Source: Strongylocentrotus purpuratus (lineage: Eukaryota > Echinodermata > Echinoidea > Camarodonta > Strongylocentrotidae). From it: DNA of 64,000 nt. Of this stretch, positions 42,101-54,100 are shown one piece after another. Where the stretch lies: NCBI RefSeq assembly GCF_000002235.5, contig NW_022145615.1, positions 16,664,712 through 16,728,711 of the forward strand. The letters run 5' to 3'. The notes under the pieces are model-generated. The model made no database searches. It was not told where the DNA came from and saw only the letters and a program-made list of their open reading frames with translations. Position numbers and translations under genes: made by a program. Within the stretch, counting starts at the first letter, position 1. Every line of letters begins with the position of its first letter.

Positions 42101-45100
42101 CGATTCCACACCGTTTCTTTCACAATGCAATCGCATGACCAGAACTCAACTTCATCTTTAAGAATCAAAAAAGAGCCCCCCCCCCCCCCTGAATAATGAA
42201 CATAACCTCACACTGTTAACTTAATATTTGATAAATACAATTAAGCATGTACCAGTCCCAAAATTATAATTTTTTTAAATCCCAAGCCAGCAGTTTATCC
42301 CAATACTGAATTTCAACGAATTCATGCACCACGTAAAAAGTCTGTGATACTGATAGATGATATGGAAAATTGAAACGACTTCTTATAAATCATCATTTTT
42401 CATCTCTCCTGTCATGATCTGAATATGCAATGGATATTAGCTTGAGGATGTCAGGCATACATTCCACTGCAGAGAAATGTAAGATGCTTACAGACCCGAG
42501 GGGTGTTCTCATTAGGCCCGTCCTCATCAGCTCAAGATTGCCAAATAGCCCACTATTTCTGATTTAGGAAATAATCCTGAAGTTAGAAATCGCATCTTCA
42601 TCAGCTCGAGACTCGACCTCGAAACTTGAAACTCAAGCTCGGGAAATTAGCTTGAGATATTTTGCTCAGCGTTTGCGCATAGTGCTAGTTTTCGCACTGG
42701 TGAAGTCGCACCAGAGAAATGGCGGGATCTTTTGCCAAATAGCGAGATATTTTGCAAACTAGCCCAAGATATCTTGGGATGATTATCTCGACCAAATATC
42801 CTGCTAATTGCAACTTCGGGCTGATGAAGACGCAAATTAACTGGATAATTTTGCGATCGGGATAGTTCAAATAGCGGGATATTTGGCAATCTCAAGCTGA
42901 TGAAGGCAGGCCTATTCTCTCATATACTTAAACACAGAAGGGAGTACTAATTCACTAGGTTCTTTCACACAAATTCTTTATACATCAAGATATGTCGCCC
43001 ATAAAAATGCTTCATGAATACTCTTTCATAGAACGGCTAATCCTTTAAATTGTACCTGGGTATTTAAGTATAAATGTCAATCATGTTTCACATATTCCTG
43101 CCGTATTATGCTTTTAGAAGGATGGGACATTCTCACCGACTATTCTTGGTTCATTGTATTGGAATAGTTCTCATTTCAGATGAATATTCTGCTGATCGAG
43201 AGCCAAATTTAAATAGATTAATTCAATTAATTTATTCTTCCAAACAAAAAAACATGGAAATCGACATGGGATTTTATCAAGGCATTACGGAAGGATGCTA
43301 ATTAAACTCATTTAGCAGAGCATTCACAGCCTTCTGGTTTCCAACAGCAAGAATGGCATTTTCTATTCCTCAAATGAAAATGACAATGTGATATTGAAAT
43401 TTCTTCTTTTTCTAAACAGACCAAATACCATTTTATATTTCTATAACTATTACTATACCTAGAACTTCATAATTAGACAAGGTGTCAGTGACTACATGGA
43501 CTTTACTGCCTTTAAAGGTAAAGACCAGTATTGGAAACGCCCCAATTTCAAAAAATGAAATGGAAGCTCTCATTACCAATCATGTGAAAGAATATGTTTT
43601 GACTAATACATGATGACAAAAAAATTGCCGGGAAACCGCCTACTAATTCATATATGTGGTAAATTTGTTTCTCTCATGGTCTGTGAGAGATATAGGGTAG
43701 TCCCATATACATCTTTCTGTGTATAGTGCTTGTAACTTTATGAAGAATGGGCCAAATTTCTTTCCAGAACCTTGCAGATGCTAGATGCTAGATGATCAAC
43801 CTTTTCTGATCGATTCCACAACGTTTCTTTCACAATGCAATCTCATGACCATAACTGGTCTTTACCTTTAAAATGACCTAGCCTTAGCTCACAGCAGCAA
43901 AGCCAATTAGAACGAGACAAAAAATTACTTCAGCGAACCTCTCGCCACAATATAATCTTTACAGCCATGGAGTCAGTGTAATAAATCAAGAATATTACTT
44001 GTGCACAAAGGTTAGAAAAACAGATGAAAAGGTTTAGGTGCAAACGAAATGCAAGATCGTCCATAGGAATAGAGCAGTGCCAAACATGGTAAGACTGTAG
44101 CACTATTCTTGGGGTGTCCTGCTGAGTACCCTAATGACTGGGAATGCTCGCTAAAGGGTAGCCAGTCAGAGCTAATGCAGTCATGGAGGCTAATCAAGAG
44201 AGGAAACAAAAGTCTGACATGTCCAAACAAAGCAAATACCTTCACTGATGGGACCTCTTACAGGTCATTCACACCAGAAGAAAAACTATTATGGGCGAGA
44301 TAAAGCTTACATAAAATTAGCATTGGCAAATGTCATAGGCACTGCTTGATTGTACAAAATTACAGCTGGCCAGTCACATCAGCGCTGTCTCTCGAGAAAG
44401 CACCATCAAGTTAGAAGTCCTTGATAGATTAAACTTTTGCACAGGCAATGCCAATGAACTCAGATTCTTTATAGAATCGTCCTTTGGAACGATGCTAAAA
44501 CCTCCTTTTAATTACACTGTAGTACTACATTTTACTTAGAACTTTGTTATATACCTGTAACTTTCACTTAAATAGATTGCTCCTTGTTGAAAAGCTACAC
44601 ATTAAGTTTTGCTTGTCTGAAGAGATGATCAATTTCTGGAAATACCAGTCTAGTGGTGACTATTTGGAAGTTCACCTCGATTGACAAGAAGGTTGGGAGG
44701 AAACAAAGAGGGAGAAATTCCAGATAGGAAGGAAAGCCAGTAGCAAATGTTCCCAGAATATGCCCTGGCAACATTTGCCACTGGCTTTCCTTCCTATTTG
44801 AATACCCAAGTTACAGGAAATGTGCACTTGGCAACAAAATAAAAAACAAATTGGCAAATAGTTGAGGGGGCAGATATTCAGGGAAGGTAGGAGAAGAATT
44901 GCGAAAGAGAAAGAGAAAGGGAAATTCAAGTAAGGGTATAAAAAGATAAAATGCAAAATACCAATAAACAGTTGAAAGTTACACTGAAATTAAGAGCTGT
45001 CTGAAAGTCCTAAAATTGGTTTATAGAAGTATGTGAGGGACAATAGGGTGACAAAAACATCTCTCCTTACACGGTATAGCATAAAGTAAAACTCCACAAC

Positions 45101-48100
45101 ATGCTATACTTGTATGTGCCATTATCATATCTAGGACATGCTCCTTAGCTTCCTCTGAAGATGTAATTGCATCACATGACGATGATGCCGAGCCATTTTT
45201 ATCAACCATATGCTGGCTTTACTTCAATCTACAGTAGATATGTAATCATCATCTTACAGCAACCAATGCATGCCAGGATCAATCAGAGGAGGGACAGAAG
45301 GAGGGAAAGACGGGAGGAGGGGTGAAGGAGGGTTGGAGGGAGGAAGGAAGAGGGAGGAAGGAAGAGGGAGAAGGAGAAGGAGAAGGAGAAGGAGAGGGAG
45401 AGGGAGAGGGAGGAGAGGGATAGAGAGGGGGAGGGTTGGAGGAAGGAAGAGGGATAGGGAGAGGGAGGAGAGGGGGAATAAAAGAGGGAGTGAGAGAAAG
45501 AGAGAGGGTTAAAGATAGAGAGAGGGGGCGCACAATGTAGATGGAGAAAGAGGGGACAGAGAGAGGGGGAGACATATATTTTTTTTTTAAAGAAAAGGAA
45601 AAAGTGGAAATGGACTCAGGGGAGGGAGAGGGAGATGGATAAAAATAGAGAGAGAAATAAAGAGAGGGTATGGAGAGAGAATTAAGAATTAAACAGAAAT
45701 AAAGCAATAGAGGGAAGAAGAAAATATATGGGAAGAGAGCAAAGTAGAAAGCTATTGCTATTGAAAGGGAGGGAGAGAGGGAGAGATAAAGAAAGAAATG
45801 CACATAAATGTACACATACAGAGAGAGGGAGAGACACACACAAAGACACAAAGACAGACAGACAAAAAGAAAGGGTTACTGCAAGAGAGAGGTGAAGATA
45901 AGAAGAAGGGAAGAAGGTAGTGAAGATAGTGAATAAAGAATCTATGTGAGAGATAGAAAAGGGGCAGAATCATGCACGCTGCACACTGCAACATTATACA
46001 CCCCACGCCACCTGTGCATCAGCATATTTACTGTGTTGTAATTGCTGCCTATAAACTGTGCGGTAATAACTAAACATTGCCGTTTACAAGCGGTGAATAT
46101 TTAATGACGGGGAAAGGCAGCCAGGCGTTTGTCTCCATTCAGCCCTCAATATCTGGATTAAATAGCGCTCTCGGGGAGGCTGGTTTATATGACATTAAAT
46201 CAGGTCAGGCATCTTGACACCCTGTCTCTGCTTTCTACCAAATAATCCAGGCTGCTTTCAGTCCATTCCCCATAATATTGATTGAAGATTTCATCAAACA
46301 TTCATGCCTTTTAACTGATAATAGATTTAATAGATTCAGTAGATCATATGTCCCCATTCATTTGACTAATTCAATGTATTTGCTTTGATCACATGATCAA
46401 CAGACAAAAGAAAAACAATTAACGTGACAAGACAATGGCATTTAAATTCAACCCTGTCATCAAATCCACACTGACGTTAATTTCCCTGTAACTTCTGCTT
46501 TGCAATTAGTTGATATCAAAATTATGTATGTTTTGTTGAAGGGCTACATTTGTTGTACATTTGAATACATTCATTTATTAATGAATACATTCATTTATTA
46601 CAAAGAAATTTTAATTCCTTTCCAGTGTTTGGGTAAATTTTTATTTTTAAAATTCATTTCCCCTCTCTCAAATACATATACAAAATACATTGTATATGCC
46701 TGTGTATTAATTAATATACAAATTGTAAATGTAAATTTGTGCTGAACTGATCAAAAGAGTAAACAAACTTGAATTATGACAATTTTATTAATACATGTAT
46801 TTATGAAGTATAAATGTAATAATTTTCAGTGGAACAGTTTTAACATTGGCTTACAAATTATTGTTTTTGATACTCTTTAAAAGAAATCCATGAAAAGCTT
46901 CTTGATTGATTAGAATGTCAAAAGATCACTAACCATTGATCACTACATCATTCAATTATACCACGTAGGATGAAAACATCATTGTTAATCTAATTAACTC
47001 AGAGTGTGACTGTCATTTTAATTAAAACATAGCTCATCATATAGGCCATGGCATTATTGGCATAGCATTACCAGGCAGCAGGCACATATTCATTTTACTG
47101 CATGATGTAATAAAAATGACAGCAATGTGTATCTATGTGTTTTGTATCTTCTGTGTTGTGTGTACATACTTTCATGTTTGAGTATGAACTAAATCAGCAA
47201 AACATTTAAAGTGCATCACATGTACAGTTGTATATCAAGTTTACACATAACATCCACTTTACTCTTCGAAATAAGATTTTAAATATAACCCTTACTCTGT
47301 GACAGCATAATCATATAAAGATTGTAAAGGTGTACGAGGATGTAATAAAATATCTCATGATTCTGAAGGGGGGAATCTATCAAAATAAGAATATTGATAA
47401 CTTTCATGTTCACTAGAGCTGTTATGTTATCTAACATCTACAGTTGACTGTATCACAATTTATGTGGTGAGATTTGAAGAGTTTTTCAAGTGTTTTATTC
47501 ACACGCAAGAGTGTTTTAAAAATTGGACCTTGATACAGCAAGAAGCTAGTTGGTAGGCAGAAGTGATGAATGCTTAAAAGGATAATGTATTTGTATGTAA
47601 GATTTTGCAAATTATGATTTCAAATAAAATAATCAAATGAATAAATAAATATGTATATATGTGTTATCTGCTGTAAGCCAGAAGGATTTATCTCCAATTA
47701 AAAATGATATGAGTTTTCACCCTTCTGTCTCTCATCAAAACAATGAAAGGTAGAGGAGTGAATGACATATTGTTTTAATGTCAGATGTGAGAACTGGTTG
47801 ATATCCAATTCAGATACATTTGTAATTAGAGAAGATTAAGAAAATAAGGAAATAAGGAAACAATTATCCAGGTGGAATTATTACCTTCTCTTTGTTCATC
47901 TTCACAAATCTATAGGATTACATGTGCCTGAGAGTGGAAGACCCAAATCCCACCATCTTCTTGATCTATTCTATTTGTCTCTCCTCTCTGGAGCCGGTGC
48001 AATTTTTCTTTCTTCAACTTATCAAACAAGTTCTAGCATACAAGTATATACTGTACATGTATGATGCAACAGCAGGAGTGTCTATTTTTAATTCCTTATC

Positions 48101-51100
48101 TCATATTGTATCTCATACTCCTTTAATAAAGACGCAATGCAGCAGATCTCATGAATTATATCAGTTCCGTGGAGATCACAAGGCATGATCTCTTTACATA
48201 CATCAGTCACATCACGATTAGACTAAGAGCCAAAACAAAGTCAAGCTCCCTGGCATCAGGGTTGAAACAGAAACCTAAATGAGTCCCACAGCAGCTCAGC
48301 TCTGACGTCATGTTTCAAAACCCACAAATCTCATCGCGAGGGAAATTGGAGGGTAGAATGTTTTATGATGATAACCATCAATCTATCTCTTTTCCTCTCG
48401 TAAATGCAGCTTACACCTCTCGATTGCAGGAAAGAAAGAAGGGAGCTGCGTTTCAAACAGAATGTGACGCAAGAACTGTATTCAGGACAACGACTGAATA
48501 TTTCAACATTCATGCGTAGGCTCAGAATAACTCACGACAGGGAGTGATTCAATTTGCGAGGTTTTAATTCAATGTATTATAGTTTGACAAGAGATAGAAT
48601 TGCATTCTGGAGAAAGGGAGTAAGAAATGTTGCTTCATGTGTCCAGTTTTCTATTTTCATTTTTCTGTGACACTATGATTTTCTATAACCATGACCTTTC
48701 TTGAAAACCGGAACAAACAGTATAACCTAACCATAAACCTAGAAACCAACTGAAACCCTATCCTTGTGACTGCAAGAGCAAATGTCACTTCAGCAAATGC
48801 CAAGTCACTGCTATTAAGTTTATATAATGTGAATGAATTGTCTTAATTTTGTAAATCTTTACCGAAGAATGAGAAGATACAATCGCAAAAGGGGAAATAT
48901 CGAACTCTTTGACACTAATATATGCTGTAAGACACTGCATTTGCCGTGTTTTTTTAATCCTAAATTTGGTCCTCGTATTGATGAAGACATTTTAATAAAG
49001 AGAACCAAGGTGTGCAGATATATTTTTCCTAACTCCATGACCCTTCTCAAGAACTTTCTTGAGAGGCTACATCACATCATTAGGGACAAAGATGTGCAAA
49101 CAAGGATTTTTGAAGGATGAGAACTCTATAGCCTTGTTCATACTGATCGTGGCTAATGTGAACAGGGACCAATAAATAATGCCATATTCTGCTCTCTGCT
49201 GTTTTGTCTTATTTTTCATTTTTCATATTTTTCATTTTTCATATGACTAATAACAAGGCAAAACAAAGCAATATGGTAGATAAGACGCACATACATGTTT
49301 ATGTATGAAAAGTGTCAGGAATATTAACTCAAAATTCTATTCTTTTCAAAACTTATTCATGCTTTTTCAAACAAGTCCACATTAAATTTGGGGTACCAAT
49401 GTTGATCTCCATCAACATTGGTACCCCAAATTTAATGTACACCTCTATTCTTAGCAAAACAAACACTTTAATATGTACAATACTACAACAGGTATTCAGG
49501 GGTATTGCCTATATTAAAGTTTGGAGTATAGATATAAGGAATGTGGAAGATGATCAGAAACATATATTGCACAGTGGCAGTATTGTTTCACATATAACTA
49601 AGAACAGCGTTTTTGAAATGTTGACTTACTTTTGATCATGCGTTGAGCTTCGTAGGGTACTGAGTAGTCGTCTTCAGGGTAAGGTTGGACCATTTCAGGT
49701 TTCTGTGGAGGTATTACCATGCCACTCTCCTGGACAGCTTTTAAAACGTCTTTGGGATCGCTGTAATCATCCATAACAATGGGCTGGATAAAAATACAAA
49801 GAAAATGAAGGAATTTGATTAATTGGGTTAGCCTATAGACGTTACTTTTCTGTATAGTAAATGCGAATACCATGGTGTATCAATAACCTAGCACGTATCT
49901 TTAATTACCATACGATTGTTGAAAACATTAGATAGGAAAGACTCAAAAGAATTTATTTGGTTCATAAACTCTGCTTTTTATAAATATTGTGCTTATTTTT
50001 AATAACTACACATTATTTCAAGTAAATTGTAATGTATTTCCACACTCCAGTAGCAAATGCGAATGTACAAAATATACTAACTCACACGGCAAGTGAAAAC
50101 TGACACTTTCGAAAAACCCATTACAAATAGTTTTAGTTGATAATTTGTGGTTTTGTTTTAATTTGTGGCATTTTGTACGATGAAATTCACTCAAAGAAAT
50201 CAACATAGAGACCTACAAAAAACATCTATTGCTCAGATCATTACTGAAAACAAAAGGCCCTGTGAGCAACCGGGCATACCCCAGGACTTCTAAACTATAT
50301 CCTGCTAAATGCATTGTACGTGTAACTGGAGGAAAGGAGAACAGTGAATTATCTTAAATTGATGTTAACAGACGAGTCTCCAACACACAATTTATAGAGC
50401 AAAACAAGTCTGCATTTCCCAATCTAAATCCATTATTATTTCTTTCACTTGTTTTGTCTTTGTCCACACCAATATCATCACTGGACCACAGAAGTGGAAT
50501 GCATTATGGCTCAGCATAACAACAACAAAGTGGAACATGTGGAAAACTGATGGAATAAGCTATGAATGCAAACTTAAAGGCAGGGTATTTCACTGACATC
50601 CCTACCACTGCTGTGATGTACTTCCAATTGCAACATCTTTTTTTTCCTTCTTTTAATCATAATTGTGTATTTAAATGTTTGACTATTTTTATTTTTTAAT
50701 ACATGAATGTATGTGTCATTGTTTTTACTACTACTATCCTTTTACTTTATCCTGAAAATAAAAAAAATCATTTACTTGAACCGTCATCTAAGGTAATAGT
50801 GATACAAATAGAACCATTTTCAAAATTAACATCAAGTTTTGAATGATATAATTGTTAAAAGTCAAATGTCATATGTGACACATTTTGCGAGAAAAACTGT
50901 GTACAGACCAAGCAAATATATGCTGGATGTCAGTGAAAAGAAAATGTAGATTAATCAATAAAATACTGGCTGGTATAATAGGCCTACATGTTTACATAAA
51001 CTGTTGCTAATTGAGCGGCATGTGAGCTCTGTTTATTGATGTTTATGTTATTCCTGCAACAGATCCATCATTTTGAACATGTGGTTTAGACCATGATCAG

Positions 51101-54100
51101 ATAATTATACTTGACAACACTAATTAGCACCTAAACGAACCATGACATCAACACAATAAATCACTGATTGAACAGAAGAGAGTCCCGGTCATGGAATCAA
51201 TGAATTAGGACTGGTCAGTTTCAAGTCTAAGAATGAAAGTGGCTATCAGATCATTAGAAACTCAATATTGGCTATTATCAGCTGGGTCATTTAAACAAGT
51301 CAGGAAGCTTAGTTTCAAGGAAAAGGGAATTGGTTCCCCTTAAATGTACATGTAGAGTTCTAATAATAACTAAAATCAATCTTTATATTAATATCCTACT
51401 AGGTCAAGAAACAAATTTCATACATAATTTTTTTAAAGTTCAGAATGATTTCGACACTTTCTCTTGAAATGCAGTACTGGGTGCCTACACATAATAATAA
51501 TGATAAATCTGGATTTATACAGTGCTGAATATGACATACCCCTGTATCGTCTATAGGCGCTTTGCAGATACTATTAATTTTATTATGACTGTTCATTGGA
51601 ATGGCTCACGAAAAGGTGCACCATCTCCACTCTCTGGGGATTATTCCTACAATATGGTCCAAAGGCTCTTGTCATCATTTTTCTCCTGGGTATGGAGTGG
51701 TAAATGTAGATTAATGCCTTGCTAAAAGACATATGTGTCGTGTCAGAAATCGAGCCTGTGACCTTTGCAGTTCAAGTCAAGTGCGCAAACCACTCAACTA
51801 CCACATTCTACAACACTTCTGGAAACCAGGCTATACATGAATACTTCGGCTTGAAGATATTCTTGAATAAGGTTTCTTAAAACCAGTATGTTAAGTGATG
51901 TACTTGCATGTATCTGATGTCTGTTGTCATATAATATTACACCTGAAGTAAAATAACCCAATAATAAACAGGATAATTAAGTATCATTAGAAACAGACAT
52001 AGTGCTACTGTGCAATCCTTGTGTTGTTGTTGTTGTTGTTGTTTACAGAGTATTCCTTGTAGCACTATGATTAATCTCTATTGACAAGAGATTAAACCTG
52101 AATAGCACAATAATTCTCCTCATTTTTTTGTCCACCAAAAAATCTACATCATCTCAAAATCTCAAATAGTGCACTGAATCAATGAAGTATTGAAATTCAG
52201 CATTTTGTCAAAACATTTGGATGAAAAGGATAATTTCAGAAGTCAGAACCCACAATCTAGATGGAAAAAACAGAAAACCATAATCACATGAGCATCCAAT
52301 CTTAGCTAATGTTAATCCTTTTCCATTTCTATTATCAAAAATACATACATGTATATTTAGTCTTGCATATTTCATAGAAGAGGGTTGCATACGGCATCTA
52401 CTGCTTGCGCTCAAAGGCAACCCAATATTCATGACAATCAAATTACAGCAATTTTCCCCTAAAATCATCTCAAGACATCTACTTTCTCATGAATGCACCA
52501 GAAATGTGTAGAGCGCATGTACGAGACATGGTCATATTCAAGATACCTTCAGTGAACCCCCTCATCATTGCCAATATGCAAATCAATCGTCATGAAGCTA
52601 GCTGACGTGAGTGGCAACGCTGATTTCTTCTTTTTGCAATTTAGCAATGTTACTACGAGAAGAGAGGAGATAGATTGTGCATGTAGACTCGAGTGTGATG
52701 TAGTACTGTAATCAGTACTTGCAGAGTGTGCATATTGAAAACGATTATAAACAGGGATGTGCGTGCTGGTATGTATCCAATGATACATGTATGAGAAATG
52801 ACAATGTAGGCCATTATTTCAAAAGGGAATTGTGAAACCTGATAGGTCGATTACGTTTAGTGAACATTCATGGGAAAACTCAAAGATAAATGCCTACATG
52901 TATGCAAACATGGTCACAATAAAAAAATATGACATTTCAAAGAATTAAACATGGCAAAAATTCAAATGACAGACCTTAAATATTAGGTTAGAAATTAAAA
53001 AAGTGGCACTTCTGACAGCCATCAGACTATAATATATTTATATATTATAGTATGATATAACAGAATGCCTTTTTCATCATTATTTGCTGCATCTAAATTC
53101 AAAACTTTAAAGCCCTGTTCAGTCAAGGAAAAACATACATGTACACCTGTTGTAAAACAATTGTTCAATTCAATAGATGTACCATAAGTAATATAACTTC
53201 AAACTTAACAAATTCTAAAACAAAATATAAAAAACATGTAGCAAAAACAGAACAGGGTCACTTTGCATCATTTCCTGTTACAACTAAACAAAAACGAAAA
53301 TCAAAGTAGACTCGATCCTGTCATAGAGGTCACTCCGCACAAAGCATGAGGACCTACAGGTACATAACCAAAACTTTCCTCCTACATGTAGATGAGATGC
53401 CAAAAGACATAGCTTTTATTTACCCAATATTACAACTCATTTTGCAGTTCAATCACTGTGTCATTCATAAGACTTTCCATACACATTTTTTCCTATCGGT
53501 GTAAATGGTCCTACATGTAAATCTCCTGTCAGCTTGGTGTATGAGTGGGATTTTGTTGCATTCCATTCGGACATCACTGGACTTGACATTGGCTTTCAGT
53601 CAATAATGATGGACTGGCTAAGCTTTCATGCTCATCACCAGTATCTTACAAACAACCCATCACATCGCCATGATTTCCTCCTTGTACATGTACATGTACA
53701 TGACTAGACCATAATCTATTACAATTTATTCATATTAACTATATTTTTTGGAGTTCTTGTTTATTAAATGTTTAATTCTTCTTCTTTGTTTGGAGCGAGA
53801 AAGGTGTTATCTCACATACTTTCTTCCTAAATAATGATGATATACGATAGCAACTGGAAAGACATCCAGCTTGCGTACATTAAGTGTGTTGCTATGTGAG
53901 ACACGCCATTTGCAAGTTTTCATACATGTTTCATCAAAAAGGAGTTTGTATTAAGCAGCAGAAGAATATAAGATTGGACAAAGGAGAAACCCTATATAAA
54001 TACATGTATCTCTTGGATCTCTCCATGGATGCACCTTCTCTCTTTCCCAAATCCTCAACCATTACCAATCACCCTCTTCCTACCCTCTAATTCCCCTTAA

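Larger units (their letters stand above)
14568..49629 (-). other. 35-kb intron of the SHB-like gene
   Basis: The donor GTAAGT is at 49629 and the acceptor TTTCAG ends at 14568. The intron carries most of the transposons and hairpins listed separately. Stretches with no recognised element, apart from scattered hairpin arms, include 14.6-15.5, 16.5-18.2, 21.9-23.0, 25.0-27.3, 28.1-29.6, 30.1-34.6, 40.2-41.9 and 46.0-47.6 kb. Several of these have an uneven base composition with homeodomain-like TAAT words and could hold enhancers. Confidence 0.85.

Noticed and set aside
45270-46006. Open frames up to 190 codons over the purine tract
   Set aside because: Pro/Ser- and Arg/Glu-rich readings arise from the GGA/GAG composition; no domain, splice sites or family resemblance.
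48833-49120. 95-codon open frame with a fairly protein-like composition (IDEDILIKRTKVCRYIF)
   Set aside because: No family recognised and the reverse strand is also open; kept out for lack of support.
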